This document shows, piece after piece, positions 9,641-20,410 of a stretch of DNA of 64,000 nt. Each line of letters starts with the position of its first letter. Position 1 is the first letter of the stretch. A program made the translations under genes and the position numbers. Origin of the DNA: Moesziomyces globuligerus (taxonomy: Eukaryota > Basidiomycota > Ustilaginomycetes > Ustilaginales > Ustilaginaceae). The stretch is taken from positions 420,814 through 484,813 of the forward strand of contig JARVLF010000011.1 in assembly GCA_030849465.1 (NCBI GenBank), written 5' to 3'. Below the pieces are notes generated by a model. The model did no database searches. It was not told where the DNA came from and was given only the letters and a program-made list of their open reading frames with translations.

Positions 9641-10902
9641 ATGGCGCCGCAATCTCGCATCTACTTGACGCGCCACTCGCAGGCGGAGCATGTAAGTTCA
9701 GCTTCTCGTCACCACAAGCTCCCATCGCGCCTTATGAGACAGGGTGCTGACCTGGTTGCATTGTACGCCGGCTGTGACAGAATGTGGCGGACGACTACTC
9801 GATTCCGGATGCACCCCTGACGCCGCTGGGAAAGCAGCAGTCTGGCCGATTGCCCTCGTTGACGACCGAGCTGCAGGGGTGCGCCCAAGTCATCCTGTCC
9901 TCGGGCCTGAAGCGTACGTTGCAGAGCACCAAGATCGGCTATGCGCCGCTGATCGAGCGCCTCGGCGGTTTGGACAAGGTGGTGGTGCTGCCCCAGCTGC
10001 AGGAGTGCAACGACTTCCCTTGCGACACGGGCTCGCCCCGCCAAGTGCTCGAACGCGATGCCGAGCTCCAGGGCTTCGACCTCTCGCAGCTCACCCCGGA
10101 CTGGACCAGCAAGCAGGGCTTCTACGCCGCTGACGAGGCCTCGCTCACCAACCGCGCCCAGTGGGTCCGCCAGTACATCCGCTCCAGGCCCGAGCAAGAC
10201 ATCGTCGTCATGGCTCACGGCGACATCCTTCGCAGAATCACCGGTGAACCCTACGTAAGTGCCAGCCCCTCCACGCCATCCCTTCGCCTTCGCATCCATT
10301 TCACCGTAGCCTGACGTTTGTCTTTTTCGTTGGATTTTGCAGCCTTGGAAGAACGCAGAGGTGCGACTGTTCCAGTTCGACCCGGCCTCGGTCGATACGG
10401 AAACATGCCCGCTCGTGCACGTGCAGAACATCGCCACGGGCGGTGCTGTAGCCGAACCCACCTCGGGCGACATGGTGGCCGGCAAGGACCCCAACTCGGC
10501 TCTGTGAGCATCTCCCTCCCTTGTACCCCAACTCCCCATAGACGGCTCACGGAGAATGCCCTCCGACTACTCTCTGAGCAAATGCTATAGATGCGCTTCC
10601 GGGATCCCCTCGCTCCACGCCGTGTGATGATACGAGAAAGCTGACCTCGATGGCGCGTTCTTCGGTACCGCAGGCCTGCGATCCCCGTATCCAATTCGGG
10701 CTCGCTGCACGACTTTGTTGCCCCATCCGCCGCGGCCACACCTGCAGCCAAGAGCGCTGAGCTGACCAAGATCGAGGAGAGGGTGCGACAGCGTCAGTCG
10801 ATGCTGCTCGAGCAGACCAACGAGTTGCAGGAGTTGGAAAAGCGGCTCCAGGCGGCCGAGGCGCGCAAGAGGGAACTCGAATCGCGCGGTGGCTTCGTCT
10901 GA
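9641..10902 (+). CDS. Histidine phosphatase superfamily (phosphoglycerate mutase-like) protein with C-terminal coiled coil
   Basis: Four exons, join(9641..9691,9781..10254,10343..10503,10674..10902), 304 aa. All introns are GT-AG: donors GTAAGT, GTAAGT and GTGAGC. Exon 1 gives the catalytic RHG-type motif as TRHSQAEH (His12; Ser replaces the usual Gly), and exon 2 gives DAPLTPLGKQQ, SGLKRTLQST and the second catalytic His in VVMAHGDILRRI. The fold is therefore complete; it resembles the eukaryotic SPAC5H10.03/YOR283W type of PGM-like phosphatases, but the substrate is unknown. Reading on without intron 3 would stop at 10506; splicing it instead adds 75 residues, including a heptad-rich helix from KIEERVRQRQ to KRELES, which is probably a coiled coil. 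Confidence 0.85.
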
Positions 10903-11306
10903 CCGCCACCCCCGCACTCAACACTCTAGCCCTTGTCGCTGATATCATGCATTCAATCCAACCATGACTGAGTTGTAGCGATGTCTCCCTCGCCACGGCT
11001 GTGTCTGCCAATCATGGCATGAGGTCGGAACCCGGGCGAGCATGATTGGGGCAGCAGCCGTGCGTCTTCTTTTTCTTTTTCTTTTGGGCGCCGAGGTGCG
11101 ACTGATTTTTTTTCCGAGCCGGTGCCGCTCGTGTGGACCCTGAATCGTGAATCACTTCAACTAGGGCAGCACGCCGCCGACACCTTGCTGCGCACTACGC
11201 TCATCACCACCGACGGCGACGCAGGAATGGCGACATTACGCACACAGTGCCGCTTGCATTAGCATCATCACCTGCCACACGCATCGGCGCAGGCTGCAGT
11301 GACACC
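10903..11306. other. Intergenic upstream of the WD40-like gene
   Basis: 404 bp. It contains two T-rich tracts (about 11069-11083 and 11104-11112) typical of fungal promoters. No gene seen. Confidence 0.5.
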
Positions 11307-14300
11307 ATGGACTGGCTGGCGTCGTTCGATCCTGCAGCCGCCTCGAGCAGCTCGAGCAGCTCGCGCACTCAGCAGCATCGTGGCCAGCCCACCGCCGACG
11401 CACACCAGCGCACCGCTACAGCATCGACCAGCTCTCCTGCAGCGTCGTCTTCATCTCGACAAGGTGCGTATCCCAGTCGTCCACAGTATGTTCCGCCAAC
11501 ACGATCGGCTGGCCGGGCATACAACCCGAGGCCGCCGCCGAGAACCTCGCTGCGCACCAGGGCCGCTCCGCCGGCAGCTGCGCTGAGGCAGGAAGATACC
11601 CAGCCCAACGAGAACCAGCTCCGCGCCAAGCCATGGGAGTCCCACACTCCTCCGTCCATCGGCGCCTCAAAGGCAAAGCGAAAGTTGCCCGAAAGGGCAA
11701 CGCCGGCGCAGTCGCAAGCACCATCGTCGTCCAAGCCTTCTGAACAGCGGCCCTCGAACAAAAGACCACCGAGTCATCACAATCAGCAATCATATCGACC
11801 CCCAAAGAGCCAGCGCAAAGCAATGAAGCAACAGTCTTACCATGCAAACCACCAGCAACCTCGCAAACATCGCGATGATTACCCACCAGCTCCGTCGGCG
11901 TCGAAATGCATCGACGCGCCTCACTCCCAGCCCTCACGCACAAAACCGAGTCCGATCAGCATCGATGACGTCTCTCCAGAGATCCGGCTCTGGTCTTCAC
12001 AAGCTCGAGCTCAGGCGGAAAAGCGCGTGGCCATCGCCAACATGAGTGCGCGGCCGTCGGATTCCATCGATTCTATCCGCGAACAGCTCGAACCCACCAA
12101 GCACAACGAGCACGAGGAGGCCTGGCGTCGCTCCCAGCACCAGCTCGCCCACCCTCGTAGCCACAGCATTATGCTGTGCCTTGCCCTCAGTAATCAACCG
12201 CACCGACTGCTCAGGCTGCTCCACGTCCGCGTCGAGCTCTATCACTGCGTCGCCTCCCTCCTCGACCCCGAGACCCGGGAGCGGAGACGCGAAGCGGCAC
12301 TGGTAAAGCTTTTACGCAGCGCGCTTCTCGCGCTTCTCAAACTCGACCACGCAGACGTCGACACGACGACGTTCTGCTCTACCGAGCAGATGCTCAGGCC
12401 GGATGACCCGGTGATCATCGACACTGAGGATCAGATCAGGGACACAGACGATGTCGGCCTCTATGCGCTAGCGGCGCTGACCAACATGCTGGCGACCTTC
12501 GGCCCACGCATTTTGGATGTTGAGTGGGATGACGTTGACCGTTGGAAACACAAACACAAGATCAAAGTCAAAACGACGCCCCGGGCAGTCGTAATGTCCG
12601 GCCATTACGGAAAGGACGAGGTGGCCCAACCGACAAGAAAAGACACGAAGGCAAAAGCGAGTGCAGCCGCTAGAGAGGAGCGGAAGGAAGATCAGCCGGT
12701 GCATCAGCTTCCGAAGGTCGACGCTCGATCTGGCATCGCCGAAGATTCAGTTACAGGACCTGCTGCGGTGGAAAGCGAGGCTCCGCAAAAGAGCCATACA
12801 CTTGGCCAGCCACAGAGTGCTGACGCTCTGGTCGAATGCACCGACTCAGGTGCAAACACTGAGATCGACCCCGCTGCGCGTCGTGGGATCCGAACCCCGA
12901 CGCCGAAACTGCCGCCTTGCCGCCAAGTGGACTCGCAGCCGGCTGCGATCCACGAGTCTCGCGAAAGCCAAGTGATCGAAGCCGCGGAGCCAGATGCAGA
13001 CGTGCGTGCCTCTGTAGAGGCTAGCGGAACCACGCCCGAGATCTCGCAATCTCGTCAAGTAGATCTGAGCACAGAAGGCATCGACGACCGCGCCGATAAC
13101 CACGCTGTCGAGGCAACGGAGCCAGATCCATACACGCTTGGTTCACGAGACATGATCCGAACACCTTCACCGCCCCCGCCGCCTCCTTCTCAACAACGAC
13201 AACCCGCGGACAGTGCCAGGGCCGCAATCGAGCCTGCCCCTGCAGCTGGAAGCGCCCTTCACCCTCGGCCTCACTCTAGCCCGAACAAGCTCGGCAAACT
13301 CAAGGGCCTCCGCAGCATCGTCGCGCACACTCCGTGTGTCGAACCCAACCGAGCGCTCGAAGCGGAATTAAGCGGCCAAGACGAGGCCACGCTCGAAGAG
13401 GCGCGGCAGGCGCAGGAGTTAGCACAGTTCCTCGAAGGGCGACACTCGTCCGACGATGAAGACGACGACGATGATCGACCCTTGGCTCAACTGTCGCAAC
13501 CGATCCGTCGCGACAACACTGCTCGGCAGACGGCCGGGAATGAATCGGACCCGGACGAAGATGTTCCGCTGCAGGATCTTCTGCGTCGGCACTCGCCTCC
13601 CGTCACCTCGACGGCGACTAGACCAGCAACAGAAGGCGCGCGTGCAACGTCAGCGACGAAGCCATTCCAATCGGACGTATGGGGCGTCGACCAGGCACGT
13701 GCGTTTTCGAGTACGCGCGGACTCGCGATCAAGTACCTCGTTCCCTTGGCCAGTCCATCGTTGGAGGCGCGCCCCGGCGTGCGCACCCGCGCGACCATGT
13801 TCGACGCAGCCATCGGCGTGACGGACCACGGGCGCATCGCGACGTTCTCCGAGGAGCCCTACTCGAGCGGGCGACGGGACGGCGAAGGGGCACCCGATTG
13901 GGTGATGCAGCTTCGCACGCGGGATGCGGATGCCAAGCTCAAAAGCGACAAGGTGGGGCCGATCGATCGCGTCGAAGATGCGTCGCGGCTGACGTCCAAA
14001 GTGTGCGGGATCGCATCGTCGACACGGAGGCTGCTGGGGATGGGCCCGTACGACGAGTATCCGTGCCAGGTGAGCATGGTGATGCTGGACGAGGGCAGGG
14101 GCCATCGGACGTATCATCTGGACGAAAGGCCGCACGCGCAGGGTGCGACGAGCATGTCGCATTTCCCGCGCACCGATCCGGACGATGCAGCGTCGATCGA
14201 CTTTGCCACCGGCGGACTGGACGGGATAGTCACTCACTGGCACTGGCGAGCGCGGTCTACGGCGGCGCGCACGCAGAGGCTACATACGCTGCACGATGCC

Positions 14301-14831
14301 AAGCCCGTCGTGGCGCTGGAACACGTCTCGTCGCGCGCCAACGTCCTCGCCTCGGCATCCATCGGGACCGTGATCGGATTCGACCTCGCTGCGCTGACGC
14401 TCGGCTTCTCGTGGACTACGAGCGACCGGATCGTGCATCTCCAACGCACGCCCGATCCGAAACTCATGCTCGGCGTACTGGCCAGGAGGGACTACGACCA
14501 GTTCAGAATGTTTGACATCACAGGCGGCAACGGGCCCATCTCACGGCCGGTCATTTCGTTTGGCTGGCTCAACGACGCAGAGGGCAAGCTGCCGTTAGGA
14601 AGGGGAGCATTCCATCCGAGCCGGAGGGCCATCTTTGCCCATGCGGCAGAGGACGGACATGTGCGCGTGTGGGACCTGCGCAATGCCAGAGACCCGCTGC
14701 TCGACCTCCGCGTCTCGGACGAGCCCATCGTCCAGGCGGTCTGGGCCAACTCGGGCCAGGAGGAGAGCGCAGATCGACTCTACGCCGCCACCCCGCGCGG
14801 TGTCCGCTCCATCGCCTGGTGTCAAGCCTAG
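11307..14831 (+). CDS. Large WD40-like protein with disordered N-terminal half
   Basis: 1174 aa, single exon. ATG 11307 (CACCATGG, strong context) starts MDWLASFDPAAASS and is preferred over the in-frame ATG 60 bases upstream. Residues 1-250 and 400-800 are low-complexity (Ser, Pro, Gln, His; an acidic DDEDDDDD patch near 720). A helical block around 260-400 (HSIMLCLALSNQPHRLLRLL) is ordered. The last ~370 residues look like a beta-propeller: blades such as VVALEHVSSRANVLASASIGTVIGFDL and FHPSRRAIFAHAAEDGHVRVWDLRN, the latter a classic WD repeat. No enzyme motif is seen. The order (disordered arm, helical segment, propeller) would suit a scaffold; no specific function is assigned. It ends 216 bases from the convergent NDUFB9 gene. 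Confidence 0.75.
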   Translation: MDWLASFDPAAASSSSSSSRTQQHRGQPTADAHQRTATASTSSPAASSSSRQGAYPSRPQYVPPTRSAGRAYNPRPPPRTSLRTRAAPPAAALRQEDTQPNENQLRAKPWESHTPPSIGASKAKRKLPERATPAQSQAPSSSKPSEQRPSNKRPPSHHNQQSYRPPKSQRKAMKQQSYHANHQQPRKHRDDYPPAPSASKCIDAPHSQPSRTKPSPISIDDVSPEIRLWSSQARAQAEKRVAIANMSARPSDSIDSIREQLEPTKHNEHEEAWRRSQHQLAHPRSHSIMLCLALSNQPHRLLRLLHVRVELYHCVASLLDPETRERRREAALVKLLRSALLALLKLDHADVDTTTFCSTEQMLRPDDPVIIDTEDQIRDTDDVGLYALAALTNMLATFGPRILDVEWDDVDRWKHKHKIKVKTTPRAVVMSGHYGKDEVAQPTRKDTKAKASAAAREERKEDQPVHQLPKVDARSGIAEDSVTGPAAVESEAPQKSHTLGQPQSADALVECTDSGANTEIDPAARRGIRTPTPKLPPCRQVDSQPAAIHESRESQVIEAAEPDADVRASVEASGTTPEISQSRQVDLSTEGIDDRADNHAVEATEPDPYTLGSRDMIRTPSPPPPPPSQQRQPADSARAAIEPAPAAGSALHPRPHSSPNKLGKLKGLRSIVAHTPCVEPNRALEAELSGQDEATLEEARQAQELAQFLEGRHSSDDEDDDDDRPLAQLSQPIRRDNTARQTAGNESDPDEDVPLQDLLRRHSPPVTSTATRPATEGARATSATKPFQSDVWGVDQARAFSSTRGLAIKYLVPLASPSLEARPGVRTRATMFDAAIGVTDHGRIATFSEEPYSSGRRDGEGAPDWVMQLRTRDADAKLKSDKVGPIDRVEDASRLTSKVCGIASSTRRLLGMGPYDEYPCQVSMVMLDEGRGHRTYHLDERPHAQGATSMSHFPRTDPDDAASIDFATGGLDGIVTHWHWRARSTAARTQRLHTLHDAKPVVALEHVSSRANVLASASIGTVIGFDLAALTLGFSWTTSDRIVHLQRTPDPKLMLGVLARRDYDQFRMFDITGGNGPISRPVISFGWLNDAEGKLPLGRGAFHPSRRAIFAHAAEDGHVRVWDLRNARDPLLDLRVSDEPIVQAVWANSGQEESADRLYAATPRGVRSIAWCQA

Positions 14832-15047
14832 CCTGAATCCCAAAGCGACCTTTTCTTCCTTTCCTGACAATTGTGTGTCTTTTGTGCGTGCGAGTGTGAA
14901 CTGCCGTCATGGTGGGCGAGGAGAGAGAGCGAATGGAGCAAGCCGAGGTGCGGTGGAAATGCGAACAGTCGAGGGCAGGCACTGTGAGAGATTGCGTTGT
15001 CATTGAAACGTACCCGAGCGGGGCGTCGTACAGTTCGACGAAATGGT

Positions 15048-15580
15048 TTAGTGGTGCTGGGCGTCGAGGGCGGCCTTCTTCTCTGCCTCGGTGAACATGG
15101 GCGGCGGCAGGTTGCGCTCCCACTTGGTGCCGTCCTCGAACATGGCGGCTGCAAAAGTAAGGCGAGAGGGGAGAAGGTGTCAGTTTGGTTGCTGCGGCAG
15201 GACGTCACAAGCTTTGTACTGCGCTTTTTCCAAGCCCGGTGAGAGCTGTGTCCAAGGGGCGCTGCGTGCAACCTGGTGTACAGGGGTGCTGTGGGTGTCA
15301 ACTTACGCCTGTGTGGATCGGGGTGCTGGTTGCTCTTGAGCTCTCGCTCGGCCCTTTCGAAGAGGGTGGCAAGCTCACGAGGGTTGCGAATGTTGCGGTT
15401 GCGCTCGAACTCGACGCGGATCTCGATGGCACGGTCGCGCCAGATGTCGCGACGAATGCACCAGTCGAGCGAGTTCTTGAGATAGCGTCGGTAGAGGCTC
15501 TTGACGTATGCCTTGTGCGCATGCGAGAACGCCGAAGCTGCCCCCGTGCCGTTGTTCCTCAACATGGCCGTGCCAAACAT
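15048..15580 (-). CDS. NDUFB9: NADH:ubiquinone oxidoreductase subunit NDUFB9/B22 (LYR protein)
   Basis: Two exons, complement(join(15048..15148,15307..15580)), 124 aa. The intron of 158 nt starts GTAAGT at 15306 and ends TTTTGCAG at 15149; splicing joins HPDPHR to PAMFEDGTKWERN. Seen: the LYR motif at residues 29-31 inside VKSLYRRYLKNSLDW, the long helix with IRVEFERNRNI, and the C-terminal tail with GTKWERNLPPPMF. This is an accessory subunit of mitochondrial complex I that binds the acyl carrier protein through its LYR helix. Its length suits fungal B22 proteins. Confidence 0.9.
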
Positions 15581-16021
15581 CGTTGCTCTGAGAACCGAGG
15601 TGAAGATGGTGTCGATGATGGAGAAAGATCAGCAGGAGGAGTTGCGAGTGTGCGGGATCAAGAAGCCGACTGCGATTCCACCAACGCTCGCCAAAGCCCC
15701 AGCGTCACGTGAGCAAAATCGCCGATCAAGACCCGACCACAGTAAAATGACCCGATCGACCATTGCTCACCGATCCTATTGCGCGATATCCACGCCACAT
15801 CCCGACCAGTTGCACACTGACCTTCCCGCAAATACGAAGCGGAGACATCCTTTCGCGGGTGAGACAAGCACATGCGCTGATGCTGGACCAAGCAGATGGA
15901 TCTCGAGACGAAAGTCCTATGATGCAAAATGTCTATTCGATCAGGACTCGTTGGTGAAAATGTGTGAGAACGTGCTGCTATACAATCAAGACAATGCAGG
16001 TATCTATGTGGGAACCAAATT
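15581..16021. other. Intergenic between NDUFB9 and the ABC transporter
   Basis: 441 bp holding the NDUFB9 promoter and the 3' flank of the ABC gene. No gene seen. Confidence 0.5.
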
Positions 16022-19000
16022 TTAACGGTTGGCGTACTTGATGTAGCGGGAGGCGACGATGGTAGCGAGAGCGTTGAAGGCGACAAAAGCGATGACGATG
16101 CCGATGTTTCGGCCTCGCTCGGAGAACTTGATCTCGAGGCCGGCGTAGAACTGGTCGCCGGTCGAGTATTGGCAGTAGCCGCAGTCGCTCGTCGCCTCGG
16201 GGTTGTCGAGGTAGCCGCCAAAGGCATTGAGGAAAGTCGAGGCCCACTGCTGGCACGTCTGTCCAGAGGGAGGCTGGAAACGGGCGAGCTCCGAGGTGGT
16301 GCAACGGATGGGCAGCTCGTGCATCTCGTTGGTCACAAGACCCGAAACGAGGTAGGTGAGCGGGTTGACCCAGTAGAGCCAGCTGCGGAAGAAGTGCGGC
16401 AGGTTCGGGTAGGGGATCGTGACACCGCAAAGCAGCGACATGATGATGATGAGGAAAGGGTTGAAGAGCGAAGCGATGTAGACCGACGGCGAGATGGCCG
16501 CGACCGCCTGACCGAGCGTCACGGCGAACAGCTCCGTAACGAGCAGCATGGCGAAGAAGTACCCTGCGCGGTCCGAGCCCGTCTGGAAGCCAGCGGGGAA
16601 GTAGAAGAGGAGGAAGTAAACGACGGCGGAAGCGATGCTGAACGGCACCTCCTGGATGAGCTGGGTGATGGCGAACACGGTGCCGCTGTACATCTTGCTC
16701 GAGTCCTCGCGGATGAAAGTGGAGCGCGCCATGATGAAGAACGGCTCGATCTGCGCCAGGATGATCGCTGGCAGCACCGTCGCCATGAAGATGCCGAACA
16801 CGCGGTACTGCAGCGATGCCACGCTGTTGCTGAGGTTGAGGAAGCAGAGACCCGTGATGAGCGAGATGGCGGCGTGCTGGAAGAGGCGCGTGAACTGGTA
16901 GTCGGGCTGGCGCCACGTGCTCAGCAGCGATCGCTTGAGCACCACCTTGATCTGCGTACCGAACGGCGTGGCGTACTCGGACTTGGACCTGTCCTTGGTC
17001 TTGTCGTCCTTGTTGGCATGCGCGTCGGCGTGCACTTCCTGCTTGATCTTCTCGATCTCGGCCAGGTTCTGCTGGAATAGGTCGGACTCGAGGTACACCT
17101 CCGACCACGGCTTGTTACCGACGCGCTTCATCGATCCGGCTCCGATGGCGTCCAGCATATACTCGGCCATGTTGACCTTCTCGGGGCACTTGGCACCGCG
17201 CTCGGCAAAGTAGTCGACAATGTGCGTGGCGTTGGGACCGATCGGGCCGAAGTACACGGTCTTTCCACCGCGCTCGAGAAGCAGCAGACGGTCGAACTGC
17301 TCGAACAGCAGCGCGTTGGGCTGGTGAATCGTGCACAGAATCGCCTGACCGGACGCGGCGAGCTTCTTGAGGAAGCGCACTACGTTGTAAGCCGTCTGAC
17401 CATCAAGACCGGAGGTGGGCTCGTCCAGGAAGAGAAGCAGATCGGGGCGCGCCGCGAGCTCGACACCGATCGTCACTCGCTTGCGGTCACCGACACCGAG
17501 GCCAAACTCGGGCACACCAATCATGGCATCAGCGATGTCCTGCATCTCGAGCAGCTCGATGATGTCCTCGACGTAGGCATCCTTGTCTTCCTTGGGCACA
17601 TGGTGCGGCTGACGCAGGTAAGCACTGAAGCGAAGAGCCTCTCGCACAGTGGACGTGCCCTCGTGGATGTCCTGCTGCTCGGCGTAGCCGCATCCGCGCT
17701 GGAACTCGATACCAATCTTCTTGCCGCCAATCAGACGGTCGCCGCTGATGACACCGATCGACTTGCGGTCAGCGAGAACATCGAGCAGCGTCGTCTTTCC
17801 GGCACCCGAGGCACCCATAAGCGCGGTCAGAGTACCGGGACGGCAGTAGCCGTAAACGTCGTCGAGGAGCTGCAGCTTGCCCCCCTTGACGGGCACGGTG
17901 TAGCGGATCTTCTCCCAGGTGAATGGCTGCGACTCGACGTCGAGTTGCTTGCTGGCGTCTTTCTCCTTCATCGAGGCTCGCTCCTTTAGGCGTTCGTTGA
18001 GCTTCCTCTCCTCCTTGTTGGGCTTCTTGACAATGGTCAGCGCGCTCGAGAACGAGCCGTGCGAGAAAACCTCGATCGCAATCATGGTGAGCGCCACCAG
18101 GCCGACGAAGAAGATGACCACCACGCCAAAGTAGAGCCACAAGTCGCTCGAATCGTAGCCAAAGCTCGCACGGAGGTAGTCGTTGCCCGCAACGAACTGG
18201 CTGCCGGGCTGAGCGCCAGGGAGGGTGCAGACCTGGTTCTCGCCGACGTTGTTGGGGTAGTCGTTGGAGCCGGCTGGGTTGCGCGGCACGATGTAAGTGC
18301 CGACGCAGGCAAGGTTGAGATCCTTGAACTCGTTCATCATGACGCCCGAGAAGGCGAAGTAGAGAGGGTTGATGTACGAGATCCAGAAGAGCCAGCGGTA
18401 CATGGCATTGCGCGGAATCACGTAGCCGGCGAAGACAACGAGAGCCGAGATGATGACGGCTGCCAGGCGCGCTGCCGTGTCGTACGACTTGCAAACCGTT
18501 CCGAAGAGTCGGAACAGCGCCGACATGGCGAGGTAGCCCACGTAGACAAAGATGAAGAACGTGAAGAAGGCGCCCGCTGTGCGCTCGAGGCCCGCCATGA
18601 AGTAGAGAATGATGGAGAAGAGGATGATCTTCGAGATCGAGAGCGGGAGATCAGAAAAGAGCTGCGCCAGACTGAGCGCCGAGGGGCGGTAGAAGGCGTA
18701 GTTCATCTGCTTGTACAGAACAGGTCGGCCGCCCATCTGCGTCGGAAGTTCGTTGAAGGCCGTGAGCGCATTGAACAATAGTCCTATAAAAAGGACTCCG
18801 CCACGCGTAAACGCACCAGCGGCCGTTTCGGGGAGGTTGAGGAAGACACCACCCACGATAAGAGCAATGGCGATGGTGGTGGCGAACGAGACAAAGATGT
18901 CGAGGCGGTTACCTAGAATCATCTGCAGCTGACGCACAGTGAGCACCTGGACCTGACGGAAGAAGCTGACCGTGTAGACGCTCTTGGGGCGGACACCTCG

Positions 19001-20410
19001 GTGCTTGTCTTCGAGAACAGCCTCTCGGAATTCCTTCTCTGCACTGTGGTCGGCCTGTAGCTGCGCATCATACTCCTGCTTCTGCTGCATGACGTCGCGG
19101 TAGATGTCCGAGTCCTGGAAGGCCTGCTCGAGGCGCTCCGGGGTGGAAGGTACATCGTCGGCGGTCTTGCCCTCGGGGAAGCGATCGAGGTTGGGGTCGG
19201 TGCAGCCGGAGAGGAAGTCGGCCGAGGTTTGACGCGGGTAGTCCTTGAAGCCAAGGTCGAGGAAGTACTGGCGTGCCTTGTCGCGAGGACCAAAGTAGAC
19301 GCAGCGACCCTGGTCAATGACCATGACCTTGTCGAATTGTTCCCAGATGCCCTCGCCGGGCTGGTAGAGCGTGACAAAGGTGGTGAGGCCGACGATGTCG
19401 GTGAAGACGCGCATGCACTTGGCATAGTCGAGCGCGGTCGAGGCATCGAGACCGCGAGTTGCATTGTCCCAGCTGAGCACAGCGGCTCTGGAGGCCATGC
19501 ACTCCGCGATACTGACACGCTTACGTTCGCCACCAGAAACACCACGAACGGTGGCAGAGCCGACCAGGGTGTTGGCGGTATGGGGGATGCCCAGCATCTT
19601 GAGGAAGGTGTTGAGAACATCCTTGTTGAGCGACTTGACGGTCTGGTTGGGGAGACGCTTGCCAGGACTCTTGAGGTTGAGGGCAAACTCAAGAGTCTGC
19701 TTTACAGTGAGCGTTGGGAAGTGAAAGTCGTCTTCTTCGTTGTAGACGGCCTCGCTCTTGTACTTTTTGCCGAATTCGTGAGCACTGATGCCGCCATAGG
19801 AGACGTCGCCATTGACGGCGATGTATCCACCACGCTGGTTTGCGATGGTCTTGAGGAAGGTGGAGCATCCCGAGCCAGGACGACCAACGACAAGAACCAT
19901 TTCTCCGGGCTTGGCGAAGCCGTTGAAGTTCTGCAGCAGCTTGCGGCCACGGTTCTTCTGGAACTTGGACATGATCTTGAAGACGGGTCCAAGAAAGGTG
20001 CCGGTAATAGCATCCGGGAAAGTGCGAATGTTCAGCGACATGGAGTCGTTTCCGAGCACCTCGAAGTTAGTCCAAGAGACGCCGACGCGCTTGGATTTGA
20101 TGCCTGCTTGGGAGCTTTCGGTCTGTACGGAACGAAGGTACTGGACAAGGTCGAAGTCATCTTCGTCATCGGCATTCTTTGCGGCTTCGCTTTCGACGTC
20201 CTTGGGCTGGCTGCTGGGCTGGTGGGACAAAGCTCGGGACTGGCGGCTGAGCGAAGTCTCGAGCATGGCGAACTCGGACTTGGCGCGCTCCACATCGACG
20301 CCACGCTCCTCATTGCCTGGCATGTCGACAGCGCTGTGTGGAGTAGGCGAAGTGGTCGAGCGGGGACTGTAAGGCGTCGAGGCGCCGCTGGAGACCGATG
20401 GGCTGCTCAT
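16022..20410 (-). CDS. Full-size PDR/ABCG multidrug transporter
   Basis: 1462 aa, single exon, ATG 20410; normal length for the fungal pleiotropic drug resistance family. Layout is NBD1-TMD1-NBD2-TMD2. NBD1 has the family's atypical Walker A with Cys (GRPGSGCS, 176-183), the signature VSGGERKRVS, and a Walker B reading SWDNATRGLD with Asn. NBD2 has a canonical Walker A (GASGAGKTT, near 863), Walker B LLLFLDEPTSGLD, and the degenerate signature LGVGDRKRV. So one composite ATP site is catalytic and the other degenerate, as known for Pdr5 and Snq2. Each TMD has about six hydrophobic segments; PDR hallmarks such as RRSLLSTWRQPDY and NPLTYLVSGL are present. Plasma-membrane drug or lipid export is expected; the substrate is not predictable. 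Confidence 0.95.
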   Translation of the reverse strand: MSSPSVSSGASTPYSPRSTTSPTPHSAVDMPGNEERGVDVERAKSEFAMLETSLSRQSRALSHQPSSQPKDVESEAAKNADDEDDFDLVQYLRSVQTESSQAGIKSKRVGVSWTNFEVLGNDSMSLNIRTFPDAITGTFLGPVFKIMSKFQKNRGRKLLQNFNGFAKPGEMVLVVGRPGSGCSTFLKTIANQRGGYIAVNGDVSYGGISAHEFGKKYKSEAVYNEEDDFHFPTLTVKQTLEFALNLKSPGKRLPNQTVKSLNKDVLNTFLKMLGIPHTANTLVGSATVRGVSGGERKRVSIAECMASRAAVLSWDNATRGLDASTALDYAKCMRVFTDIVGLTTFVTLYQPGEGIWEQFDKVMVIDQGRCVYFGPRDKARQYFLDLGFKDYPRQTSADFLSGCTDPNLDRFPEGKTADDVPSTPERLEQAFQDSDIYRDVMQQKQEYDAQLQADHSAEKEFREAVLEDKHRGVRPKSVYTVSFFRQVQVLTVRQLQMILGNRLDIFVSFATTIAIALIVGGVFLNLPETAAGAFTRGGVLFIGLLFNALTAFNELPTQMGGRPVLYKQMNYAFYRPSALSLAQLFSDLPLSISKIILFSIILYFMAGLERTAGAFFTFFIFVYVGYLAMSALFRLFGTVCKSYDTAARLAAVIISALVVFAGYVIPRNAMYRWLFWISYINPLYFAFSGVMMNEFKDLNLACVGTYIVPRNPAGSNDYPNNVGENQVCTLPGAQPGSQFVAGNDYLRASFGYDSSDLWLYFGVVVIFFVGLVALTMIAIEVFSHGSFSSALTIVKKPNKEERKLNERLKERASMKEKDASKQLDVESQPFTWEKIRYTVPVKGGKLQLLDDVYGYCRPGTLTALMGASGAGKTTLLDVLADRKSIGVISGDRLIGGKKIGIEFQRGCGYAEQQDIHEGTSTVREALRFSAYLRQPHHVPKEDKDAYVEDIIELLEMQDIADAMIGVPEFGLGVGDRKRVTIGVELAARPDLLLFLDEPTSGLDGQTAYNVVRFLKKLAASGQAILCTIHQPNALLFEQFDRLLLLERGGKTVYFGPIGPNATHIVDYFAERGAKCPEKVNMAEYMLDAIGAGSMKRVGNKPWSEVYLESDLFQQNLAEIEKIKQEVHADAHANKDDKTKDRSKSEYATPFGTQIKVVLKRSLLSTWRQPDYQFTRLFQHAAISLITGLCFLNLSNSVASLQYRVFGIFMATVLPAIILAQIEPFFIMARSTFIREDSSKMYSGTVFAITQLIQEVPFSIASAVVYFLLFYFPAGFQTGSDRAGYFFAMLLVTELFAVTLGQAVAAISPSVYIASLFNPFLIIIMSLLCGVTIPYPNLPHFFRSWLYWVNPLTYLVSGLVTNEMHELPIRCTTSELARFQPPSGQTCQQWASTFLNAFGGYLDNPEATSDCGYCQYSTGDQFYAGLEIKFSERGRNIGIVIAFVAFNALATIVASRYIKYANR

